Positions 9,422-18,068 of a DNA stretch of 32,205 nt are shown piece by piece. A model generated the notes under the pieces. That model was not told the origin of the DNA and did no database searches. It was given only the letters and a program-made list of their open reading frames with translations. How positions within the stretch are numbered: position 1 is the first letter of the stretch; each line of letters begins with the position of its first letter. The DNA is taken from NCBI GenBank assembly GCA_021203185.1, contig JAJQBR010000060.1, positions 1 to 32,205 on the forward strand, in the 5' to 3' direction. A program made the translations under genes and the position numbers. This stretch comes from Clostridiales bacterium (lineage in GTDB: Bacteria; Bacillota; Clostridia; Oscillospirales; Oscillospiraceae).

Positions 9422-12400
9422 TTTTCACCACCAAAAAATCGATCAATTCAAAATCGTTTCTACCACTTACAGTAGACATTAACGCCGATGTTCCCCCTGC
9501 GGAGAACAGGCTATCTATATCGCTTTCCTCTTTGGTATCAATGATAGAGTTGATTGCATCGCTGAGCAGCATGGACATTTCCTCCGTGTCTCTGCCATCG
9601 TTCGTCTCTTCGTTGAACTGGCGGCACAGCTCCATGTCCGGTTCGCTTTTCCCCCGGCAGAGCAGTCGTATATCATCCAGCAGCTTTTTGGGGTTCAGGT
9701 AGTCGCAAACCACCTCTCCATCCCTGCTGACATATACCATGTAAAACGGGTGTATCCGGTTCCGGTTATCTACATTGACGCCGTTGCTGATGCTTTTCAG
9801 AACAAAAATCACACCTTCCGGCAGACCGTCTGTAGCCTTTACGACTGCGTGCAGCCCTTTGGGTTTCCGCTCTATATCCTCATGGCTTTTTACATACTCC
9901 AGCAGGTCAAGGCGGAACTCGTTCAGCCCCAGATCTATGATGGAGATACCATCGGACATATCCTCGATGTCAACGACTTCTTCCTGTAAGCGTTTTAACT
10001 GAGACCTTCGGTATTCCAGGTCGCCCTGTTCCTCCGGGTTAATCAAATCGTCATCGCCGGTGGAGGTCATAACGGAGATTTTCATGCGGGTCTCCACCCG
10101 GTCTTTCAGATTGATGTATTCGTCCAAGTCCATGTCAGGCCAGAAGTTGACCAACTGGATGCGGGCGTTTTTGCTGCCAATACGGTCGATACGACCAAAA
10201 CGCTGAATGATACGCACCGGATTCCAGTGAATATCGTAGTTGACGAGATAGTCGCAGTCCTGAAGGTTCTGACCTTCGGAAATACAGTCGGTTGCAATCA
10301 GAATATCGATCTCGGCAGAACTGTTTGGCATTAGAGTCTCTTTTCCCTTACTGACAGGAGAGAAACAGGTCAGGACATTGTTCAGTGTGGCTTTCAGTCC
10401 TTTGATGGTCGTTCTTCCCTCCACCGAGCCGGTAATGACCGCAGTATCCAGCCCGTATCGGGCCTTTACAAATCTGCTGATGTGCTCATATAGATACTCT
10501 GCCGTGTCGGAAAATGCGGAGAATATCAGTACCTTTTTGTTGTCGCCATTGATTGGATGCTCAATTTTCTCCGTGAGCAGCCCCTTCAGTTCCTGGAGCT
10601 TGCTGTCATGTTCCGGTGTGATGTCAGCAATCATCATGGTCAGCAACTCCAGAACCTCCGAATCTGCTGCCAGGTCTTTGCGCCAGTAGATGTAATCCAT
10701 ATCACCGAGGTCAATTTTTACTTTCTTGCCTACGGTGAAATAATCGGCGTTGCTGTCATCCATGTCCAAATCGCTGTCAAAGGAGGCTTCATAAGCGTCG
10801 AGGTCGGCAACTCCGTATTTCTGATAGCGGTCAATCGTCTCAATGGTCTGGTCAATCAGAGCCTTGATCCTGTTTAGGGTAAGCAAGAACGAATGGACTG
10901 AACTTTCGAGCCGTTTCAAAAGGTTGATACTCATCAAACGGCGAATACCTGCTTCACGCCCCTGCTGTGTCAGGCTTTGTCCCTTGTTGTGGGTCAATTC
11001 CATGTATTTCCCCAACTTGCTTGGGAAAATATAGTTGGATGGTGTGTATATGAACAGATTCAGAAGCATCAACTGCTCATAAATCTCGTTGTAGTTGATG
11101 GCAGACTTCAAATCTGTCAGCTTTGGCCGCCTGGAAATTGGTTTCAATCGCTCTGGGAAGCTGCCAATTTCCGATGTATCATAGTATTTTTGGATATGCT
11201 TTCTGGAACGGGCAATCGTCACGCTGTCCAACAGCTCGAAGAAGTCAAAGTCCAGGGTACGCAGCAGCGCGTCCGTCGTGCGCTTCGCTGGCTCCAGCTT
11301 GCTCCAGGCATTGAACGCAGTCTGCGCCTGCCTGAATATCTGCTCGATGGGCTTCTGAGTATTCAGCTTGCTGTCCATCTGCTCTGAATCGCCCTCGTAT
11401 GCGATGGCAAGCTGGTTTCTTAAATCAACGAACCGGTTGTTGACCGGCGTAGCGGAAAGCATCAGTACTTTTGTTTTTACTCCGGCCCGGATCACCTTGT
11501 CCATCAGACGCTGGTAGCGGTTCTCTGTTGTCTTGCTGTGCGTACCGATTCCATTGCGGAAGTTATGAGATTCATCAATGACCACGAGGTCGTAGTTGCC
11601 CCAGTTCAGGCGGTCAAGGTCGATTCCGTTAGAGGTGCCACCCTTGCGTGACAGGTCGGTATGGAACAACACGTCATACCGTAACCGGTCTGCCGCCAGC
11701 GGGTTATTGACATAGTTGCCCTTGTAGGTATTCCAGTTTTCCGCCAGCTTCTTCGGGCAGAGTACCAGAACAGATTTGTTGCGATTCTCATAGTATTTGA
11801 CCACAGCCAGCGCCGTAAAGGTCTTGCCCAAGCCAACACTATCGGCAAGAATACAGCCGTTATACCGCTCCAACTTATTGATAATGGCAAGGGCCGCATC
11901 CCGCTGGAAACCATAGAGCATATTCCAGATGGCACTTTCCTTGAAGCCGGTAGCCTCATTGGGAAGCACATCCTCAGAAATGTCGTCCAGGAACTCGCTG
12001 AACACATGATAGAGCGTCACAAAATAGATGAATTCGGGAGAATTTTCGTTGTAAGCTGTCGAAATATTTTCAATGATGGTTTCAGTTACATCCTGCAATT
12101 TTTCTTTGTCGTTCCAGAGAGTGTCAAATAGTTGGACGTATTGGGTGGCAAATGGCGCATCCAGGCCGTTGACCATATTGTAAATGTTATTGCCCCGGTC
12201 ACAGCCAATATCAACCGTCGTAAACCCATTCAATGGCATATAAGCTACAGGTTCTTTACAAGCATCGACGGTCATAAATCCGCTCATGTTTTCGCTCGTA
12301 ACATTGGATTTGAATGTGGCCTTTCTGCGTATCCAGTCAGCGCACTCTCTGGCAATCGCCTTTTGGGTCATCTCATTCCGCAGATGAATTTCAAATTCTG

Positions 12401-12653
12401 TACCATAGAGACTGCTTTCCCGACTGAGTCGGGGAATATAGAACTCCCGCTTCTGCTTTTCAGCTTGCGCCTCCACAAAAGTTGGGGACGTGAAAATAAA
12501 ACGGAATTCATCCACGGTTTCCAACTGTTTTTTCAATTCGGCATAGGCGTACATGGAAAAGCAGGCTGCGGCAACAGAAACGCGGCTGCCTTTTACGATC
12601 TCTTTTGTCATGTCGTCTTTTACTATGTTTTGAATATTGTCAAAAATCTTCAT
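9414..12653 (-). CDS. SNF2-family DEAD/DEAH-like helicase with N-terminal PLD-like domain
   Basis: 1079 aa. ADSVGLGKTFTALAVVKYYENRNKSVLVLCPKKLAENW (motif I), LVVIDESHNFRN (motif II), LMLSATPVNNR (motif III), EGQNLQDCDYLVNYDIHWNPVRIIQRFGRIDRIGS (motifs V/VI). N-terminus VSVAAACFSMYAYAELKKQLE..FRFIFTSPTF is PLD-like. Confidence 0.9.
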   Translation of the reverse strand: MKIFDNIQNIVKDDMTKEIVKGSRVSVAAACFSMYAYAELKKQLETVDEFRFIFTSPTFVEAQAEKQKREFYIPRLSRESSLYGTEFEIHLRNEMTQKAIARECADWIRRKATFKSNVTSENMSGFMTVDACKEPVAYMPLNGFTTVDIGCDRGNNIYNMVNGLDAPFATQYVQLFDTLWNDKEKLQDVTETIIENISTAYNENSPEFIYFVTLYHVFSEFLDDISEDVLPNEATGFKESAIWNMLYGFQRDAALAIINKLERYNGCILADSVGLGKTFTALAVVKYYENRNKSVLVLCPKKLAENWNTYKGNYVNNPLAADRLRYDVLFHTDLSRKGGTSNGIDLDRLNWGNYDLVVIDESHNFRNGIGTHSKTTENRYQRLMDKVIRAGVKTKVLMLSATPVNNRFVDLRNQLAIAYEGDSEQMDSKLNTQKPIEQIFRQAQTAFNAWSKLEPAKRTTDALLRTLDFDFFELLDSVTIARSRKHIQKYYDTSEIGSFPERLKPISRRPKLTDLKSAINYNEIYEQLMLLNLFIYTPSNYIFPSKLGKYMELTHNKGQSLTQQGREAGIRRLMSINLLKRLESSVHSFLLTLNRIKALIDQTIETIDRYQKYGVADLDAYEASFDSDLDMDDSNADYFTVGKKVKIDLGDMDYIYWRKDLAADSEVLELLTMMIADITPEHDSKLQELKGLLTEKIEHPINGDNKKVLIFSAFSDTAEYLYEHISRFVKARYGLDTAVITGSVEGRTTIKGLKATLNNVLTCFSPVSKGKETLMPNSSAEIDILIATDCISEGQNLQDCDYLVNYDIHWNPVRIIQRFGRIDRIGSKNARIQLVNFWPDMDLDEYINLKDRVETRMKISVMTSTGDDDLINPEEQGDLEYRRSQLKRLQEEVVDIEDMSDGISIIDLGLNEFRLDLLEYVKSHEDIERKPKGLHAVVKATDGLPEGVIFVLKSISNGVNVDNRNRIHPFYMVYVSRDGEVVCDYLNPKKLLDDIRLLCRGKSEPDMELCRQFNEETNDGRDTEEMSMLLSDAINSIIDTKEESDIDSLFSAGGTSALMSTVSGRNDFELIDFLVVKNG

Positions 12654-12679
12654 CTTAACAGTCCTTATGACAAATTTTG

Positions 12680-12724
12680 CAGTATCGATACTGATAGTTT
12701 ACCACAGATAATACATATCTGCAA
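12680..12724 (-). promoter_or_regulatory. Candidate promoter of the defence operon with two palindromes
   Basis: Minus strand TTGCAG-17 nt-TAAACT (-35 at 12719-12724, -10 at 12696-12701). Spacer contains CAGATA-N5-TATCTG (12705-12721); downstream is a perfect 14-bp palindrome CAGTATCGATACTG (12680-12693). Confidence 0.5.
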
Positions 12725-12754
12725 ATCGAAGTTGACTGCTAAACAATATTTTAG

Positions 12755-13162
12755 TTAAGGCTTGTAGATAAAATCCTTATACCCCGCAACGTACTTTCTG
12801 TAATCGACCTTAATCAGCGGGATCGCGTCCTTACCCGAATTGAAATGATCCGCCCATCGAAAAGCCACTGTACCCGCAAAACCGATAAAATTGACCGTTT
12901 GGTTCTTGTTCAGTGCCATAATGGAATCCGGTTTTCTTTCCCGCAGCGACACGCCGTCGCCGTAATGAAAATATTCATTTTCCGCGTCTTCAATAAACTT
13001 CTGTCGCGTTTTCTCATCTCCACAATAGACGTAGACCCTGCCGTTGAGCTTCGTGAGTGCTGTAAGTGTGCGGTCCTCCGCAGGAATACGACACTTCCTC
13101 GCCATGATAGCCCTCTTGACTTCTTTCGTAGCCTCTTTTGCTGCCTTCTTGATTTTGACCAT
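12755..13162 (-). CDS. Uncharacterised 135-aa protein downstream of SAM riboswitch
   Basis: MVKIKKAAKEATKEVKRAIMARKCRIPAEDRTLTALTKLNGRVYVYCGDEKTRQKFIEDAENEYF...YKDFIYKP. Start chosen at 13162 because of RBS AAAGGAG 9-10 nt upstream; the longer ORF (to 13273) overlaps the terminator and aptamer. Confidence 0.75.
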   Translation of the reverse strand: MVKIKKAAKEATKEVKRAIMARKCRIPAEDRTLTALTKLNGRVYVYCGDEKTRQKFIEDAENEYFHYGDGVSLRERKPDSIMALNKNQTVNFIGFAGTVAFRWADHFNSGKDAIPLIKVDYRKYVAGYKDFIYKP

Positions 13163-13200
13163 GATATTGCGCTCCTTTGCATTTTTTCCATAAAAAGCGC

Positions 13201-13232
13201 AAAGAAAAGCACCCATCGTCCTCGATGGGTGC
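13201..13232 (-). terminator. Riboswitch intrinsic terminator (expression platform)
   Basis: Minus strand GCACCCATCG-AGGA-CGATGGGTGC followed by TTTTCTTT: perfect 10-bp stem, tetraloop, U-tract. Confidence 0.85.
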
Positions 13233-13241
13233 CGAAATAAC

Positions 13242-13340
13242 ATTATAAACCCCATCGAATCAAGCTTTAGCACCTTACCAATCGGCAGGTTGCTGTGCGG
13301 TCAACGGGCTTGTCCCTCGCGCACTCTTTATGGTGATAAT
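13242..13340 (-). ncRNA. SAM-I (S-box family) riboswitch aptamer
   Basis: Minus strand ATTATCACCATAAAGAGTGCGCGAGGGACAAGCCCGTTGACCGCACAGCAACCTGCCGATTGGTAAGGTGCTAAAGCTTGATTCGATGGGGTTTATAAT. Matches the S-box core AGAG..GAGGGAC..GCCC..GA..AGCAACC..AAGGTGCTAA. P1 ATTAT/ATAAT, P2 GTGCG/CGCAC, P3 TGCC/GGTA. Confidence 0.88.
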
Positions 13341-13369
13341 AGAATATCATATCATTTGACGTTAGTCAA
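13341..13369 (-). promoter_or_regulatory. Promoter of riboswitch transcript
   Basis: Minus strand TTGACT (13364-13369)-17 nt-TATTCT (13341-13346), placed so that the transcript begins at about the 5' strand of P1. Confidence 0.75.
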
Positions 13370-13458
13370 GCATTATATTCGCTTCATCTTGTAATAGTAT
13401 TCAACAAACCTCTGCATTGACTTTCGGAGATCATCGCCTCAATTCACATCGCAAAAGC

Positions 13459-14217
13459 TCATTCGGTGCGCCGGGCCACCACCACGAACCGTCCTTCGTC
13501 GGTGTGGTAGCTGCAAGTGGAGAGAGTGAGCGTCTGGTCGCCATAAACGGCGTCGATGTCCCCGCCATAGACATTGTACCGGGCCAGATTCTCCAGATAC
13601 TCGTCAAAGATTGTCTCATCGGTCAAATCGGTGTACTGGTAGTATGGGAAGTCATCGTTGTTCAGGTCGTAATAAAAGGCTGCCACCACCTCGTACTCCC
13701 GCAGCTCGTAGAGGGTGTCGAACCGGATCACCGGGTGTTCTTCCCGGTAAGCCTCATCTCCGTAGTCTACCAGGGTGCCAAACATGGTGTTGTCCATCAT
13801 GTGGTGGCCATAGATGATGATATTGCTGGCGTCGGGGCCGGAACCCTCTCCGATGAACAGGTAGCCGCTTTTGGCGTCGCTGCCATCAAAGGCCCGGTGC
13901 AGGTAATACTCCGGCTCCTCCGGCGTGTACATGACCGGATAATCAATGACAGTCCCCTCAATGGACAGCCAACCCGCCATGTCGTGGTTCTGCTCCCACA
14001 GAGCCGCGTACCGAAGCAAAACGCCATTTTCGTCTGTCTCATCTTCCGCGTTGGTATCCACCTGGTCTGCCAGTGCTTCGTTGGCGTTTTTTTCTGTGGT
14101 TGCGGTATAGGAATACTGCGCCAGCAGAAAGGCGGAGGCCAGTAGCGCCGCCAGCAGCGCAAGCAATAGGATCGGTGCCAGGACGCCGCGCTTTTGTTTC
14201 GCTTTTTGTTGTCTCAT
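13459..14217 (-). CDS. srtB: Class B sortase
   Basis: N-terminal TM segment (GVLAPILLLALLAALLASAFLL), DMAGWLSIEGTVIDYPVM, IIIYGHHMMDNTMFG (catalytic His), LTLSTCSYHTDEGRFVVVARR (TLSTC catalytic Cys, terminal Arg). Confidence 0.9.
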   Translation of the reverse strand: MRQQKAKQKRGVLAPILLLALLAALLASAFLLAQYSYTATTEKNANEALADQVDTNAEDETDENGVLLRYAALWEQNHDMAGWLSIEGTVIDYPVMYTPEEPEYYLHRAFDGSDAKSGYLFIGEGSGPDASNIIIYGHHMMDNTMFGTLVDYGDEAYREEHPVIRFDTLYELREYEVVAAFYYDLNNDDFPYYQYTDLTDETIFDEYLENLARYNVYGGDIDAVYGDQTLTLSTCSYHTDEGRFVVVARRTE

Positions 14218-14385
14218 AGTTGTCCCTCCCTAAACTTTCAAAATGAGTGTGTAAAAGCGACAGAACGTCTTTGTAGGTCGTTCCGCCGCCCGGCTCAATT
14301 TTACTCAGCGGCAGCTATCATTGTCTCAAAATGCGCCGCCGAGAGTATTCTTTTTCAAAGTTCGCTGTGCCAATCAGCCTTTCTA

Positions 14386-14868
14386 TCATTCCAGTCTGAG
14401 AAAAGCATCTATGTCAACAATGCCCTCGCCATTGACATCGAGCAGATCATCAAATCTTATCACCTCATCGATGGAACCTTTTTCGGTTTTCCTGCCCGCG
14501 TTGACCTTCAAAATTCTATAGACACTGTCTACGCTGCTCACAGTGCCGGTTATGGTCACATCATAGCCAATATCCCCTCCATCGACATCTGGCTGAAAGT
14601 AGACAACGGTCACTGTCATCCCCTTCTTCACCTGCATGAGCTTGTCGGAAAGGATTTCTGCTTCTTCCTCGGACAACTCTGTCCGGTGGCACCGCCGCAG
14701 TTTCACATCTTCTTCCCCCAGACGCTCCGAATGTCCCCGGAGGGCCGCAAAGGGCGCAAAAATTTTAGCTCTGTCCTGCAATGTCATTTTGGGGTGGTTT
14801 TGAAGCGTGCGCTCCGGCCAGGGCCTTTCCATCTCTATGATGTCGTCGTAATTCTCCTCTACACCCAC
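14386..14868 (-). CDS. YolD-like family protein
   Basis: ERTLQNHPKMTLQDRAKIFAPFAALRGHSE resembles the YolD-like start (R..M...DRAKIFAPFAAL.G); immediately downstream of a Y-family polymerase. Confidence 0.75.
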   Translation of the reverse strand: MGVEENYDDIIEMERPWPERTLQNHPKMTLQDRAKIFAPFAALRGHSERLGEEDVKLRRCHRTELSEEEAEILSDKLMQVKKGMTVTVVYFQPDVDGGDIGYDVTITGTVSSVDSVYRILKVNAGRKTEKGSIDEVIRFDDLLDVNGEGIVDIDAFLRLE

Positions 14869-14891
14869 GATTAGACCTCCTTTGCCCGTAT

Positions 14892-16355
14892 CTATAACTT
14901 CTCAGCATCCCCGGCTTTGTGACCGCCGATTTGCTGATTCCTTTCCCGCATCGTTGCACCTTCCAGGAAGTTCGTCCCCTTCAACACGGCGTTCTTGCCG
15001 AACCGCTGCTTGAGTTTAACCATTGTGTCTTGTAGCCGCTTTTCTTTTTCCAATTTCGCCGTGTCAGTAAACAGGTCCAGCTGTACGATGCCGCTATCCT
15101 TCACGACCCGGTTTGCCGTAATGGTGATGCGCCGCACAGTCAGATTCCTGTCTGCGATTCGGTCAAACAGGCCCACGATTGCTTCCTGGAGCTGGCTCCC
15201 GATGTTCGTCGGACTGCCGCAGCGTGTGCTGCCATGAGAAGGACACGGAACCAATCGGCCATAGTGGTCAACCTTCGTTGGGCCTTTATAGTTGCCGCTG
15301 TCACAATTCTCCCGGTCATAGGAGATGTCTAATGTGAAAGAATCCGAGGCTATTCCCTTGCTGTTCAGTTGCAGCATAAGAGAATCCGTCATCTCCTGGA
15401 CGATGATCCTTGCCTTTTCATACGGATAGGGTTCAGAGAGCACCTGCCCTTCCGAGAGGCAGTTTGTCTCCGGCTTGTAGAATTTCACCAGCTCCATCGT
15501 AGTGGGTTCTACACCCCAGGCGTGGTCGATAAGGATCTCCGCGTCGATGCCGAATGTCTTGTAGAACCATTCCTGGTCATAGATGGACGCCCTTGCCAGC
15601 TGTCCCATCGTGAAAATGTAGTTCTTTTCGAGTTTTCGCGCCGTCCCATGACCGATGCGCCAGAAATCCGTGAGAGGCGTGTGATTCCACAGCAGCTTGC
15701 GATAAGAGGATTCGTCCAATTCGGCAATTCGCACCCCGTCTTTGTCCGCCGGGACGTGCTTGGCGACAATATCCATTGCAATCTTCGCCAGATAGAGATT
15801 CGTTCCAATGCCGCCTGTGGCGGTGATCCCTGTGGCGTATAGCACCTCTCGAATCAGCGTCATGCAAAGCTCGTGCGCCGTCATGTGATAGGTATTCAGA
15901 TAACCGGTGGCATCGATGAACACCTCATCAATGCTGTAGGCGAAAATGTCCTCCGGGGCGATATACTTCAGATAAATGGCATAAATCTGGGCTGAGACTT
16001 CCACATACCGGGCCATCCGGGGCGGAGCAACGATATAGGAGAGCTTCAGGCTTGGATCATTGGCAAGCCCTCTGGCATCAAAACATTCGGTTGTAAACCT
16101 GTGACCGGGGGCTTTGCGCAGGCGTTCCTCATTGATTTGCTTTACCTTCTGCATGACTTCAAAGAGCCTGGCGCGTCCCGGTATCCCGTAGGCTTTCAGG
16201 GAAGGAGAGACCGCAAGGCAGATGGTCTTGTCCGTTCGGCTCTGGTCCGCGACAACAAGATTTGTGGTCAGCGGGTCCAGGCGCCTGTCGGCGCACTCTG
16301 CGCTGGCGTAAAATGACTTCAAATCTATGGCTAAATAGACGTGTTGGTTTGCCAT
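14892..16355 (-). CDS. Y-family (UmuC/UvrX-like) DNA polymerase
   Basis: VYLAIDLKSFYASAECADRRLDPLTTNLVVAD (catalytic DLKSFYAS), EDIFAYSIDEVFIDAT (YSIDE motif), GIGTNLYLAKIAMDIVAK. Confidence 0.93.
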   Translation of the reverse strand: MANQHVYLAIDLKSFYASAECADRRLDPLTTNLVVADQSRTDKTICLAVSPSLKAYGIPGRARLFEVMQKVKQINEERLRKAPGHRFTTECFDARGLANDPSLKLSYIVAPPRMARYVEVSAQIYAIYLKYIAPEDIFAYSIDEVFIDATGYLNTYHMTAHELCMTLIREVLYATGITATGGIGTNLYLAKIAMDIVAKHVPADKDGVRIAELDESSYRKLLWNHTPLTDFWRIGHGTARKLEKNYIFTMGQLARASIYDQEWFYKTFGIDAEILIDHAWGVEPTTMELVKFYKPETNCLSEGQVLSEPYPYEKARIIVQEMTDSLMLQLNSKGIASDSFTLDISYDRENCDSGNYKGPTKVDHYGRLVPCPSHGSTRCGSPTNIGSQLQEAIVGLFDRIADRNLTVRRITITANRVVKDSGIVQLDLFTDTAKLEKEKRLQDTMVKLKQRFGKNAVLKGTNFLEGATMRERNQQIGGHKAGDAEKL

Positions 16356-16394
16356 AATAGTGGCCCCCCTGTGGTGTTCTATCGTTGGGATGCA

Positions 16395-16691
16395 TCATCC
16401 TGCATCACTTATCTCAACGAACCATCTTCCAAACCGCGGCGGGTAAGGCGCAGGTTCAAAAAACAGACGTTTTTCCTCTCCCCGGATAACTACGGTGTAG
16501 CAGTCGCCGGAATAGGAAGTCCCAACAGTATGAGCTGGCCGAAAGTCGCGGACTTCTTCGATAGGGTAGATACGTCCATTGATCCATTCTAATGTTTTCG
16601 GATGCATAAAACCGGTGGTGTCGATTTCCGAAGTGACCGTTACATAGACCCTTTCCTTATGTGGATACAATGCTCTGCCAGTCGTACTCAT
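16395..16691 (-). CDS. Hypothetical protein (98 aa)
   Basis: ORF in co-directional compact cluster: MSTTGRALYPHKERVYVTVTSEIDTTGFMHPKTLEWINGRIYPIEEVRDFRP...; no family recognised with confidence. Confidence 0.6.
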   Translation of the reverse strand: MSTTGRALYPHKERVYVTVTSEIDTTGFMHPKTLEWINGRIYPIEEVRDFRPAHTVGTSYSGDCYTVVIRGEEKRLFFEPAPYPPRFGRWFVEISDAG

Positions 16692-16721
16692 GCTGCGGTC
16701 ACCTCCCTGTCAATTCGTCAT

Positions 16722-17192
16722 TTAGGATGCACATTCTGCCGGTTCGAGTCCGACCACCTTGTAGATTTCGTTCTTAGCCGCAGCGTCCAGTCCACAGAGT
16801 TCGATTTTCTGGTCAAGCAATTCCTTCGTCCATTTGCCGCGAGCATTTTTCGGCGTGTGCTGAATTTGGTTCAAAATCGCATCCCGGCAGTAAAGCTCCA
16901 GGAGCGAAGCCAATACGCCTGTCCAGTCAACCCCTATTGCTCGAACGGAAGATGGACCCGTGTAAAACTGTTCCATATACTGCTTGAGCCGTCTTGCGGC
17001 AGAACAGCAATCGGCGGCGATCAATCTTTCTCTCGTTTTTTCATATGCCTTCTGGCAATAGGCAGCAAGTTCTCTTTCTTCCGTATCTTCCGCGTATTTC
17101 ATGTCATTTTCACTTTCAATACCGACTTCTGGCCCGTTATGCTTCACAAAGGCCGAAGGTTCCCCTGTATTCATCATTTCACACAACCTCAT
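16722..17192 (-). CDS. Hypothetical protein (156 aa)
   Basis: ORF starts 3 nt downstream of the S24 repressor stop; DUF-like composition, no family recognised. Confidence 0.6.
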   Translation of the reverse strand: MRLCEMMNTGEPSAFVKHNGPEVGIESENDMKYAEDTEERELAAYCQKAYEKTRERLIAADCCSAARRLKQYMEQFYTGPSSVRAIGVDWTGVLASLLELYCRDAILNQIQHTPKNARGKWTKELLDQKIELCGLDAAAKNEIYKVVGLEPAECAS

Positions 17193-17195
17193 AGT

Positions 17196-18068
17196 TTAGT
17201 TCAGAACACGGCCAACGATTTGCAAACCAAGCGCCGGATTGATTTCAATGGGTTCGTATTCTTTGTTGTGGGAAACCAGAAGGACTTTCGGGTATATTAC
17301 ACCATCGACCAGATAGTCATTCATCTCCTCCTCGTCAGGCATAACTTCCTGGTACTCCTTGATGTACCCACAGCCGTCGTAAATGAAAATGCCGATTTCG
17401 CCAGGATTGAGTTCCTCACATTGTTCCACCCAAACGATTTGGTTGTCCGTATAGGTTGGCATCATACTGTCTCCACTGACACGCAGGCCAAAGTCCGCCG
17501 CCTCGATGGTTGGTGAAGATGGAAATTCCTTCATCTCGAAGTTATCTTCGTCCAAAAAGTTGCCGGTGCCGGCGGACACGGGGAGCTTGCTCACCGCTTT
17601 GCTGATTTTCTGGATCTGCTCAAAATACTTTGTCGTTCTGCGGCGTTCCTTCGGCACGAACTGGCCGGACGTGATGAGTGCCTCCTTAAAGGATTGAAGG
17701 ATATTCAATCCCTTCTGGTTCAACTCCGGGGAGAAAGCAGGAGACTCCGGCACGTCTCCGAGAAAATAATTTCTTATATCTGTGATGCCGAAAATGTCGC
17801 AGAGGGCAAGCAGTTGGAGGGCGCTGGGTACCGATTCGCCCTTTTCCCACTTGCTGATGGCGGCCGGGGTGATGCTGTTTCCGTACTGGCTCAGAATTGC
17901 AGACAATTCTTTCTGGCTCACGTTCTTGCTCTTACGAGCCTCAGTCAACTTCCTGCCGATCACATTATCATTCCTCATGTCCTGGAACTGAAACGTGATG
18001 GTGCTTTTCTTCTTCCGGTCTGTAATTAAAGTGTTCATCTTAATCATTTTCGGGCTGTTGTCAGCCAT
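17196..18068 (-). CDS. XRE HTH - S24 peptidase (LexA/CI-like) transcriptional repressor
   Basis: HTH: IGRKLTEARKSKNVSQKELSAIL..GNSITPAAISKWEKGESVPS; S24: LRVSGDSMMPTYTDNQIVWVEQ...GYIKEYQ (Ser/Lys dyad); candidate Ala-Gly cleavage site in PVSAGTGNF 34 residues before the Ser. Confidence 0.88.
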   Translation of the reverse strand: MADNSPKMIKMNTLITDRKKKSTITFQFQDMRNDNVIGRKLTEARKSKNVSQKELSAILSQYGNSITPAAISKWEKGESVPSALQLLALCDIFGITDIRNYFLGDVPESPAFSPELNQKGLNILQSFKEALITSGQFVPKERRRTTKYFEQIQKISKAVSKLPVSAGTGNFLDEDNFEMKEFPSSPTIEAADFGLRVSGDSMMPTYTDNQIVWVEQCEELNPGEIGIFIYDGCGYIKEYQEVMPDEEEMNDYLVDGVIYPKVLLVSHNKEYEPIEINPALGLQIVGRVLN

